DNA from: Desulfobacter sp.
GTDB lineage: Bacteria > Desulfobacterota > Desulfobacteria > Desulfobacterales > Desulfobacteraceae
Assembly: GCA_028768545.1 (NCBI GenBank)
Contig: CP054838.1
Span: 4,461,001 to 4,525,000 of the forward strand
Direction of reading: 5' to 3'
Length of the DNA stretch: 64,000 bases
Shown here: positions 1-7,287 of the stretch, in pieces
Layout: each line of letters begins with the position of its first letter
Numbering within the stretch: position 1 is the first letter of the stretch
The notes under the pieces: generated by a model
What the model was told of the DNA's origin: nothing
Seen by the model: only the letters and a program-made list of their open reading frames with translations
The model's database searches: none
Program-made: the position numbers and the translations under genes

Positions 1-88
1 CTGGGGGAGATGCCCGGTAAACCATTTAAACGGATGTCTCCTCCCTAAGCCCAAGGGAAAAAAGTGTTGTATCCCTTTTAAAACCCAG

Positions 89-340
89 TCAGGAAAAAGA
101 CGGCCCCTCCAGGGCCAGGCCTGCCATTTCCACGTTGGTTCTCCAATCAGATGCGGAAAGCCCCCACTTACGGCAATCTTCCGGATCTGCATCCCGGTTA
201 AAGGCCGCTTTCAGCCAGACCCCGTCCCGATTGTCATAGCAGAAGGCGGCAAAGGAATCATCCATGAGAAAGGTGGACGGAGAGGTGCTAGGATTCTGCC
301 TCATCATCTCCCTGAGTTCATCAGCAGTTTTTGCAAACAT
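89..340 (-). CDS. hypothetical protein, 83 aa, downstream of yaeQ
   Basis: I do not recognise this small, soluble, acidic protein. It has no membrane segment, signal peptide or cysteine cluster. It begins MFAKTADELREMM and has aromatic and acidic residues in the middle part. The ATG lies only 3 bases past the yaeQ stop, and the purine-rich end of yaeQ (AAAAGG) can serve as ribosome-binding site, so the two genes are very likely translationally coupled. That coupling is the main reason to believe the gene is real. Its function is unknown. Confidence 0.6.
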   Translation of the reverse strand: MFAKTADELREMMRQNPSTSPSTFLMDDSFAAFCYDNRDGVWLKAAFNRDADPEDCRKWGLSASDWRTNVEMAGLALEGPSFS

Positions 341-343
341 AAT

Positions 344-907
344 TTACCTTTTGGCTGGTCGCCCGATATCCAATGGTTTCTGCAATATTGACCAGGCCAC
401 TTCGCATCCGCCCTGGTCACAAGAGACATAGATTATTTCGTCTGAAACAGTGACGGAAAGATCCATGGTCCGTTTCACAAGACCTGCCAAGGCCTGTATG
501 CCCTTCCATTCAAATTGAAAAACCCCGGCGTTTAAGGTTCTGAATCGTTCAAGTTCCTTTGCCCACCAGGCATCTGACTTATAATTAAAAGAATAGACCC
601 TGACCTCACGGGACCGCCGGGCTGCTTTTTTGATCCGGTCAAAAGACGGCTCCCCAATATCAATCCACAAAGAAATCTGGTCATCCAAGGTGCGCTCCCA
701 GATATCAGGTTCTTCCACAGAGGAGAGGCCTTTGGTTAAACTTAAAGATTTTTCAGCATTCATGCAAAAGGCCAGAATCCTTGCCATCATGCGTTCCACC
801 GTCTCCGAAGGATGCTGAGCAAGGGTCAGGTTCAAGGTATCATAATGATTGGCCTCAATATGGGCCAATGAAATTTTTGCCTTATAAATCCGTGGTTTTA
901 ATGCCAC
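344..907 (-). CDS. yaeQ: YaeQ family protein
   Basis: The protein resembles the YaeQ family, small alpha/beta proteins with a PD-(D/E)XK-nuclease-like fold whose biochemical role is not settled. Family signatures are the N-terminal ALKPRIYKAKIS, the HPSETVERMMARILAF segment, LTKGLS..EEPD.W and ISLWIDIGEP. I chose the GTG at 907, which gives MALKPRIYK, the usual family start and a 187-residue product close to the usual 180. It has an AAAGGA site just upstream. An ATG 17 codons further upstream is open but would add a non-family N-terminus. The C-terminus is slightly longer than usual. Confidence 0.8.
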   Translation of the reverse strand: MALKPRIYKAKISLAHIEANHYDTLNLTLAQHPSETVERMMARILAFCMNAEKSLSLTKGLSSVEEPDIWERTLDDQISLWIDIGEPSFDRIKKAARRSREVRVYSFNYKSDAWWAKELERFRTLNAGVFQFEWKGIQALAGLVKRTMDLSVTVSDEIIYVSCDQGGCEVAWSILQKPLDIGRPAKR

Positions 908-1010
908 AAAACATCCTTTATCTTTATGTCGTTCCCAAACCATTGGGGTTAAAAACAAAGGACGAATAACCGAATACGCCCGGATCTGTCAACCCCTCTT
1001 TACAATCTTT

Positions 1011-2432
1011 TTACCGGCAACGTTCCAGGCGGAACTCTGGTGCAGGATCGTCCATCTGCCTTAAAATCTGCCCCAGGGCAGAGCGTAATGCTTCCTCGGG
1101 CACGGGATGGTAAAAGGGCATGGTCAAGGCCTGGGCCGCAGTCAGTTTCGCACCCACGGCCCAGGACAACAGATGGGCCATGTGTTCGCCAGCAGGTGCC
1201 ATGAGCTCTGCCCCCAAAAGCCTGCCGTCCTTTTTATCAGCGTAAATCCGGGCAATGCCCGCAGCCTTGCCTAAAATCATCCGGGCCCGCCCCAGTTTCT
1301 CCCATGAGGCCCTGCCCGTCACAAATTGAATTTTCCGGGCGGTGAGAGCTTTGTGGGAAAGCCCTGCAATGGCGATATCCGGGGATGAAAAAGTGATGGT
1401 CAAAGGGATGCGTTTTTTAAAACAGGAAAATTGCTCGGCCGTAGCGTTATACCCGGCAACAATGCCATCATCCGCGGCTTCGTGGAGAATGGGCTTTTGC
1501 CCGTTGACATCTCCTGCCAGAAATACGGGCAGTCCCTTGATCTGAAGGGTGGTTGGATCAAATTCCGGCATTCCCCTGTCATCCAGTTCAACCCCGAGAT
1601 TTCCCAGGCCAAGGCCCTGGATAGCAGGCCGACGTCCTGTGGCCAGCAAAATCCGGTCAACTGTCCATTCTCGATTTTCGCACCCCACAACAATTTTACC
1701 CCCCGACCTGCGGCGGATCTCGGCTGTACCCAGATGGATGGTCATTTCCTTTGAAAAATGGTCAAAGGCATAGGTCTGAAGGTCAGGGTCGGTAAGCCCG
1801 CCGCAGGTTTTACGCCGGGAAAAGGCAATGATCTCCACCCCCAGGCGGTGCAGGGCCTGGCCCAGTTCAATGCCAATGGGGCCCAGACCAAACACCGCCA
1901 TTTTTTGGGGCAGATCCGGCAGTTCAAAAAACTGGTCCGTATCAATGATCATATCTTTGTAGGGCTGCCATTTTTCAGGGATCCACGGTTTTGAGCCTGT
2001 GGCAATGATGATGCGCCGGGCCCGGATTCTCTCGTCTCCCAGGTCCAGGGTATTGGGATCCACAAACCTGGCAGGTTTTCGGATCAGCTTGTCCATGAAG
2101 GTTGACATCTCATGGATAACGCCGCCGGCAAACTCGTCCCTGAGCGCACGCACCCTGGCCATGATCCGTGAGTAGTCAGGCCTCAGCCCCTTTGCCCCTG
2201 AAATGCCGTATTCATCAAAAAAAAGTCGTTTGTGAAAATCGTCTGCCACGGCAATCAGCGCCTTGGAGGGCATGCATCCCACCCGGGCGCAGGTGGTGCC
2301 CAAAGGGCCGTTGTCAATAATCAGGTAATTGTCGGTTTTCCGGGCGACAAACTCCTGGGCAGTCAAACCGGCAGTACCGGCACCGATAATGGCCACATCA
2401 ACCTCTCTGGTCACCTCCGATTTTCGGGTCAT
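1011..2432 (-). CDS. dihydrolipoamide dehydrogenase-like pyridine nucleotide-disulfide oxidoreductase
   Basis: A 473-residue class I pyridine nucleotide-disulfide oxidoreductase. Visible parts are the N-terminal FAD Rossmann motif GAGTAG (about residue 17), the redox-active pair CARVGC (C48 and C53), a second NAD(P)H-binding Rossmann segment GLGPIGIELG near residue 182, the FAD motif FLAGDVNG, and a C-terminal dimerisation domain with the His/Glu pair in FYHPVPEEAL. It should pass electrons between NAD(P)H and a disulfide substrate in the cytoplasm. No lipoyl-enzyme genes are adjacent, so the partner is unknown and 'dihydrolipoamide dehydrogenase' is only a family label. A good AAAGGAG site precedes the ATG. 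It appears to be transcribed alone. Confidence 0.85.
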   Translation of the reverse strand: MTRKSEVTREVDVAIIGAGTAGLTAQEFVARKTDNYLIIDNGPLGTTCARVGCMPSKALIAVADDFHKRLFFDEYGISGAKGLRPDYSRIMARVRALRDEFAGGVIHEMSTFMDKLIRKPARFVDPNTLDLGDERIRARRIIIATGSKPWIPEKWQPYKDMIIDTDQFFELPDLPQKMAVFGLGPIGIELGQALHRLGVEIIAFSRRKTCGGLTDPDLQTYAFDHFSKEMTIHLGTAEIRRRSGGKIVVGCENREWTVDRILLATGRRPAIQGLGLGNLGVELDDRGMPEFDPTTLQIKGLPVFLAGDVNGQKPILHEAADDGIVAGYNATAEQFSCFKKRIPLTITFSSPDIAIAGLSHKALTARKIQFVTGRASWEKLGRARMILGKAAGIARIYADKKDGRLLGAELMAPAGEHMAHLLSWAVGAKLTAAQALTMPFYHPVPEEALRSALGQILRQMDDPAPEFRLERCR

Positions 2433-2788
2433 GGCATTCTCCTTTAAGGGGCTACCTGTCTCATTGGAGCAGGCAGGTGCTCTGGGTTTATAAAACGATG
2501 ATTGAACTGCCGACCGTATGCCTTGGCTATGGCGACTTCGGGATATCGCTCAAGGCTCTTGTCCGGCAAGCCCACAGTCTGAACCTGAATATTTTTCCCT
2601 GGCATGGGTTCTTCCCCATGCCAGGGAAAAACATCTCTGTTTCGTTAATTTTCCTTCCGGGCCTGAAAATAAAGCATCCCCCCATTTGTGGCATATCGGC
2701 TATAGACCATCCCATGGTGAGAACAGACCGCTTTAATTTTTTTTAAAAGTCAAAAAATGAAGGCCCCGTTTTTTTCGAATAAAATATT
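2433..2788. other. intergenic stretch with no gene
   Basis: This 356-base gap lies between the flavoprotein start and the tetR stop. It must contain the promoter of the flavoprotein gene. The only clear structure is the long terminator-like hairpin at 2592-2631. Short open frames here have no ribosome-binding site or recognisable content. Confidence 0.6.
2592..2631 (-). terminator. bidirectional-looking terminator hairpin after tetR
   Basis: A perfect 17-bp stem (TTTTTCCCTGGCATGGG with its complement) encloses a 6-base loop. The stem itself supplies an A-run on one side and a T-run on the other, so it can act on both strands. It lies about 160 bases past the tetR stop and is best read as that gene's terminator. 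Confidence 0.7.
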
Positions 2789-3445
2789 TTATTCCAACAG
2801 CCCGTTAAACAGAATTTCACTCATCAATTCAAAAATCTGGCGAACATCGACATTGCCCATGCCATTTTGTTGAGGGTGGAGGATTGCCGGTAGGGCCTGA
2901 AATGCATTGATTGCCGGCACCTGCCCGTCAATCAGCAGGGATGATATGCCATAGGTTGTTGACCAGAGGGTGTTGGCAATAATAAAGGGATCCAGCGGCT
3001 TGATCCGCCTGTCATCCTGACAGGCTTTCACAGCAAAAAGCAGCTCGTTAAACGCGGTTTCAGCAGCGCTGACAAGTTCCGGGGGCCTGTTGTTTTCCCG
3101 GATCTCGTTGCCGAACATCATCCGGTAGTGGACAGGATTTGAAACTGCAAATTCAACATAGGCAATACCAACATTCATAAGCCTTGTCACCGAATCATTA
3201 TTACCTTGGATATTACTATTGTTTAACGCATGGGTTAATTTTTTATACCCTTGCTCGGCAATGGCAGATAAGAGTGCACTTTTATCTGTAAAATGCCGGT
3301 ACGGAGCCGTTCTGGAAACGCCGATCCGTTGTCCAAGCCCCCGCATTGAGACTTTTTCAAGCCCGTGCTCCGATATGATATCAAGGGCGGTTTCAATGAG
3401 TTGTCTGCGCAGATCACCATGGTGATATTTTTTTTTGACTGCCAA
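2789..3445 (-). CDS. TetR/AcrR family transcriptional repressor
   Basis: A 218-residue TetR-type regulator. The N-terminal helix-turn-helix domain (residues 5-60) has the family pattern RRQLIETALDIISEHG, then VSMRGLGQRIGVS and YRHFTDKSALLSAIA. The C-terminal ligand-binding domain resembles WHG/TetR_C_33-type domains. Translation probably starts at TTG 3445, preceded by AAGGAAGGG. The gene is divergent from the flavodoxin-like oxidoreductase at 3585. Two near-identical palindromes lie between them, over a good sigma-70 promoter for the neighbour, so autoregulation and repression of the neighbour are likely. The inducer is unknown. Confidence 0.88.
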   Translation of the reverse strand: MAVKKKYHHGDLRRQLIETALDIISEHGLEKVSMRGLGQRIGVSRTAPYRHFTDKSALLSAIAEQGYKKLTHALNNSNIQGNNDSVTRLMNVGIAYVEFAVSNPVHYRMMFGNEIRENNRPPELVSAAETAFNELLFAVKACQDDRRIKPLDPFIIANTLWSTTYGISSLLIDGQVPAINAFQALPAILHPQQNGMGNVDVRQIFELMSEILFNGLLE

Positions 3446-3503
3446 TATCCCTTCCTTTATCCAGGTCCTCTCTCTGTGTTCCGATTATAGTTAACATTTA
3501 ATG

Positions 3504-3544
3504 TTGACACTGTCAATTTTCCCGGATATGTTGACAATGTCAAC
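3504..3544 (+). promoter_or_regulatory. tandem TetR operators overlapping a sigma-70 promoter
   Basis: There are two palindromes, TTGACACTGTCAA at 3504-3516 and GTTGACAATGTCAAC at 3530-3544, with identical TTGACA/TGTCAA half sites around one central base. Their centres are 27 bases apart. A promoter fits exactly: -35 TTGACA at 3504-3509, 17-base spacer, -10 TATGTT at 3527-3532. One palindrome covers the -35 and the other overlaps the -10, as expected for repression of the oxidoreductase gene by the adjacent TetR protein. Confidence 0.75.
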
Positions 3545-3584
3545 TTATTCAAACTGAAACGGCATCAACCCATGGGAGGTAAAA

Positions 3585-4958
3585 ATGAAATTTGTCATAT
3601 TAAACGGCAGCCCCAAGGGAGATACGGGCATTACACTTCAATATGTAAAATTCATACAAAAACACTATCCCCAATACGACTATGTTCATCATAATATTTC
3701 AACTAAAATCAAAACAATTGAGGGTAACAAGGACCTGTTTGAAAACATCATGTCGGATATAGGATCATCAGACGGAATCATCTGGGCCACACCGGTATAT
3801 ACCCTGTTCGTTCCTGCTCAGTATATGAGATTCATAGAGCTTGTCCATGAACAAAACAAAACCCATGTGTTTAAGGATAAATATGCGGCTGTGATCAGCA
3901 CCTCTATCCACTTTTACGACCACACGGCCCACGGCTATATGAATGCCGTATGTGATGACCTTGGTATGAATTATGTGGATTTTTTTTCAGCCAAGATGGA
4001 TGACATTCTAAACAATTCCCACAGGACCCGGCTTCTGATTTTTGCAAAATTCTTTTTTAATTCAACAAAAAATAAAATCACGCGACAGAAAAACTTTGAG
4101 CCTATAGAGAACGACACCTTTTGTTTTGTACCGGAAACAATCACCCATAAAACGAGTACCCAAAATAAAAAAATCGTCATTGTGACGGACGCAAAAGACC
4201 ATGAGTCCAATATTGCAGGAATGATACAGCGGTTTTCAGAATCCTTTTCCGAAAAAATTGAGCTGCTGAACCTGTGGGACGTCAACATCAAAGGCGGATG
4301 TACCGGCTGCATCAAATGCGAGTATGACAATCAATGCATGTACACAGACAGTTTTTCCAAATTTTACCGGTCAAAGGTTTTACCGGCTGATATTGTCGTC
4401 TTTGCAACCGAGCTGGTCCATAGAAATTTTTCTTTTAAATTCAAAGAATTTTTTGACCGGCGTTTTTTTATGAACCATGCCCCTGAATTTAAGGGCAAGC
4501 AGGTTGCCTGACTTGTTTCAGGCCCCATCAGCCAGATGGCCTACATCTACGATTTTTTCCAAGGATCCGTTCAATGGCAAAATGCCAACGTCGCTGGAAT
4601 CGTTCGGGATGACAAATCAAACTCCCATGACCTTAACCAAAATATTCAACACTTGGCTGAAGCAGTCCTCTTTTATTCTGAGGCAGGGTATTGCAGCCCC
4701 CAGACATTTTTAGGAGTTGGAGGGGCTAAAATATTCCGGGATGATATCTGGGGAAACCTCAGGTTTGTATTCCAGGCCGATTACCGGTACTACAAAAAAA
4801 ACAACTTGTTTGATTTTCCCCATAAAAAATATAAAACCAGAATATTTAATTCAATACTAAGGCTGTTGACTAAAATCCCCCGAATCAGGCATGAATTTTA
4901 TAAAAAAATCAAGACTGAACAATACAAGCCCCATAAAAAAATAGTGGAAAAATATTAG
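3585..4958 (+). CDS. tandem flavodoxin-like NAD(P)H-dependent oxidoreductase with in-frame UGA (residue 309)
   Basis: The reading frame encodes two successive flavodoxin/FMN-reductase-like domains. Domain 1 spans residues 1 to about 150 (start MKFVILNGSPKGDTG, FMN phosphate loop). Domain 2 starts near residue 196 and contains CTGCIKCEYDNQC, a cysteine cluster typical of iron-sulfur flavoproteins. At 4509-4511 the frame meets TGA, then continues open for 148 codons with clearly homologous sequence (SGPISQMAYIYDF) to a TAA at 4956-4958. The whole is 457 residues if UGA is read. The UGA is either a nonsense mutation or a selenocysteine codon. The following hairpin (GGCC..ATC/GATGGCC) is weak and lacks the apical UGG seen in the hdrCB and mvhD SECIS candidates. 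It is probably controlled by the adjacent TetR. Confidence 0.6.
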
Positions 4959-4974
4959 CTCCAAGGATACAAAT

Positions 4975-5100
4975 TGTCATTCTTGGGGCGAACCGATTTG
5001 ACTTCATCTGCAGCGTTGCAAACCCTTGGCCGTAACCTAACTAGGGTTTCACGGGATAGCGCCTTGCAGCGAAAGCAAAATCGATTGGTGAAATATGCGC
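4975..5100. repeat. imperfect palindromic element with dispersed repeat core (copy a)
   Basis: This convergent gap between the oxidoreductase and metF holds an imperfect inverted repeat centred on AAACCCT...AGGGTTT (about 5018-5050). At 5068-5099 it carries the core AAAATCGATTGGTGAAATAT, shared with copies near 25644 and 43506. It looks like a small non-coding repeat of REP or MITE type. Confidence 0.5.
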
Positions 5101-5158
5101 CTTAGATAACACTCAAGATGGAGCCTTGCTGGTTTTCCCCCAGGCCAAAAATATAGTG

Positions 5159-6094
5159 TCAATCAAAAACAGGCCGGGGCAATACCCCTGCCCGCTCGGC
5201 AATTTCAGGCACCCGGTGCTCCCATTCAATGGCCATCATGTGGACCCCTGCAACCCCTTTCATCTCCTTAAATTCCTCCACCTGTTCCAGGGCAAATTTA
5301 ATCCCCTCTTCTGCCTGGTCCCGTTTGTCCACCCCTTTGAGGCGGTTGATCAGATCATCGGGGATATCCATGCCCGGAACAAATTTTTTCATAAAATTGG
5401 CCATGCCTGCATTTTTCATGGGCGTGACCCCGGCCAGGATGTGACATTTTTTGTCCAGACCCATCTCTGTGACCGTTTTCATAAAATCCCTGAACTTGTC
5501 CATGTTGAAAATACACTGGGTCTGGACGAAGTCGGCACCGGCCGCTATCTTGGTGGCCAAACGATGGGGCCTGAATTCATAAGGATCTGCAAAGGGGTTG
5601 CAGGCCGCGCCCACAAACATTTTAGGAGGGGTGTCAATCTCTTCGTCATTCATGAATTTGCCTTCATCCCTCATCTTTTTAACCAGGGCAATGAGCTGCA
5701 TGGAATCAATATCATGGACATTCTTGGCTTCGGGATGGTTGCCGAATGTCTGGTGATCCCCGGAAAGGCAGAGCATATTCCGGATCCCAAGGGCATGGGC
5801 CCCGAGGATATCCGCCATCATGGCCAGACGGTTTCTGTCCCGGCAGACCATCTGAAAGTTGGGCTCCAGGCCTTCGTCAACCAGAAGTTTGGACGCGGCA
5901 AGGGAGGACATGCGCACCACTGCGGTCTGGTTATCCGTCAAATTAACACAGTCCACATTTCCTTTGAGATATTGAAATTTTTCCTTAAGGTGGGCCACAT
6001 TGGCACCCTTTGGAGGGCCGCATTCTCCGGTAAAGGCAAAGTGCCCTGCTTTCAGCACTTTTTCAAGGTTGCTTCCTGATTTGAATTCACCCAT
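5159..6094 (-). CDS. metF: methylenetetrahydrofolate reductase (MetF)
   Basis: A 311-residue TIM-barrel protein of the MetF family. It interconverts 5,10-methylene- and 5-methyl-tetrahydrofolate using a bound flavin. The N-terminal FTGECGPPKG, the NLTDNQTAVVRMSS segment, LCLSGDHQT (substrate/flavin loop) and QTQCIFNMDKF are family features. The ATG at 6094 has an AAGGAGG site; the frame runs open upstream but without one. It lies 10 bases past metV and ends the operon that also encodes HdrCB, HdrA and MvhD. In acetogens such as Moorella this arrangement gives a MetFV-Hdr-Mvh complex. In a sulfate reducer the pathway probably runs in the oxidative direction, which is inference. Confidence 0.9.
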   Translation of the reverse strand: MGEFKSGSNLEKVLKAGHFAFTGECGPPKGANVAHLKEKFQYLKGNVDCVNLTDNQTAVVRMSSLAASKLLVDEGLEPNFQMVCRDRNRLAMMADILGAHALGIRNMLCLSGDHQTFGNHPEAKNVHDIDSMQLIALVKKMRDEGKFMNDEEIDTPPKMFVGAACNPFADPYEFRPHRLATKIAAGADFVQTQCIFNMDKFRDFMKTVTEMGLDKKCHILAGVTPMKNAGMANFMKKFVPGMDIPDDLINRLKGVDKRDQAEEGIKFALEQVEEFKEMKGVAGVHMMAIEWEHRVPEIAERAGVLPRPVFD

Positions 6095-6104
6095 ATTGTC
6101 CTCC

Positions 6105-6782
6105 TTATATGTTTCCTTGAACCAGTTCTTCCCGGATACTCCGGCGGGGGCCCCCGTGCCTTGCAGTGCGCCAGCTTTTAAAGGGCTTGACTTGCACAAG
6201 GTCGTCCAATTGCCCGGCAGCCATCTTTTTTTTAACAATGGTATCCCAGATGCATTCAGTCTCCTTGTTCACCTCGCAGATCCCGTTGGCGGATCCCCCG
6301 CAGGGACCGTGGAGAAGGCTTTTGGCGCACCTGGCAACAGGACAGAGCCCGCCGAACAAATGGATGCCGCAGGTACCGCACCCGGCGCAGCGTTCCTCCC
6401 ACACCCCGTGCTGGGTGGCCCCCCCGAAAAAGGTGGTATTTACGGCAGGAAAAAACTGCTGCTCTGAATACATTTCCGATAAAAACTGGGGTCCGACCCC
6501 GCAGGCCATGGAGACCACGGCATCGTACTGGTTCACCCCTTCTCCCAGCTGGGATACGTATTCCCTGTCGCATTGGCGCTCGAGCATTTGTTCATCAATT
6601 TCCAGGGGAACCCCTGTTTTTTTCCTTGCGATCTTCAGAGTGGCGGCCAGGATCTCAACCTCTTTGAGCCCGCCCACATTACAGACCGTGACACAGCCCT
6701 TGCACCCCAGTACAAGCACTTTTTTGCAGTCCTGAACCATATTAAGGATCTCTTTAACGGGTTTACGATCAGCAACTATCAT
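6105..6782 (-). CDS. metV: methylene-tetrahydrofolate reductase C-terminal-domain protein (MetV-like)
   Basis: A 225-residue MetV-type protein, the partner of short bacterial MetF. Its cysteine-rich C-terminal half binds metal. Visible clusters are GCKGCVTVC near residue 26, then CAGCGTCG, GGLCPVARC and LHGPCGGSANGICEV between residues 130 and 170. In Moorella MetV forms a heteromer with MetF and links it to Hdr/Mvh proteins. The ATG at 6782 has a GGAAGGTGA site. The gene is separated from mvhD by 76 bases holding a GC-rich palindrome (GCCAGGCGCCTGGC, 6824-6837) that may tune expression of the downstream pair. Confidence 0.85.
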   Translation of the reverse strand: MIVADRKPVKEILNMVQDCKKVLVLGCKGCVTVCNVGGLKEVEILAATLKIARKKTGVPLEIDEQMLERQCDREYVSQLGEGVNQYDAVVSMACGVGPQFLSEMYSEQQFFPAVNTTFFGGATQHGVWEERCAGCGTCGIHLFGGLCPVARCAKSLLHGPCGGSANGICEVNKETECIWDTIVKKKMAAGQLDDLVQVKPFKSWRTARHGGPRRSIREELVQGNI

Positions 6783-6858
6783 GGGTCACCTTCCATTATT
6801 GGGTCCGAAAACCGACCTTGCCTGCCAGGCGCCTGGCCGGGCCCGGAAAATTAATAAT

Positions 6859-7287
6859 TTACGGCCCGCAATGGGCCGTCACCGGTGTGGGTCCGAGCAC
6901 CTTGACCTGCTCGACCATTTCATTGGCAATCTCGGCAAATCTTGCCCCCTGGGCAGAAGAAAGATTGTACATCTGAACCCGTTCCGGTTCTATGCCCAAA
7001 TCCCGGAGGGTCTGTCGTACATAGGCCACCTTTTTTTTTGCCTTGAAATTGCCCTCCCGATAATGACATTCCCCTTCAAGGCAGCCGGCCACATAGACTC
7101 CGTCCGCCCCGTCCTCAATGGCGTTGAGCAGATGAAGAATATCCACCCGTCCTGTACACGGCACCTGGATCACTTTAATGTCCGCAGGATAGGAAAGCCT
7201 CATGGAACCTGCCAGGTCCCCTGCTGCATACGCTCAGTACTGGCAGCAGAATGCAATAATCTGGGGTTCAAAGTCCGGGTTACTCAT
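6859..7287 (-). CDS. mvhD: MvhD/FlpD-like iron-sulfur subunit, selenoprotein (Sec18)
   Basis: A 142-residue MvhD/FlpD family protein that carries a [2Fe-2S] cluster and delivers electrons to HdrA. The frame starts at ATG 7287 (MSNPDFEPQIIAFCCQY) with an AAAGGAGG site, meets TGA at 7234-7236, then continues AYAAGDLAGSMRLSYP without a break to the real stop. In relatives this position is the second cysteine of FxCxxC-type motifs, so UGA is read as selenocysteine. A hairpin with a bulged U follows 15-30 bases later. The start overlaps the hdrA stop by 8 bases, so the two are coupled. A caller using plain stop codons would start the protein at an internal ATG and lose the cluster-binding N-terminus. 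Confidence 0.88.
7204..7219 (-). promoter_or_regulatory. candidate bacterial SECIS element of mvhD
   Basis: GGACCTGGCAGGTTCC on the minus strand folds as GGACCU/AGGUUCC with one bulged U. The apex lies about 20 bases after the UGA at 7236-7234. It shares the apical CCUGGNAGG with the hdrCB hairpin. Bacterial SECIS elements lie inside the coding region just after the UGA, as here. Confidence 0.65.

Noticed and set aside
2477..2746. Open frame across the 2592-2631 hairpin
   Set aside because: Contains a long perfect stem, no ribosome-binding site; better explained as intergenic DNA with a terminator.
5126..6079. Long open frame antisense to metF
   Set aside because: It lies wholly opposite a strongly conserved enzyme gene and its sequence is the mirror of MetF codon bias.
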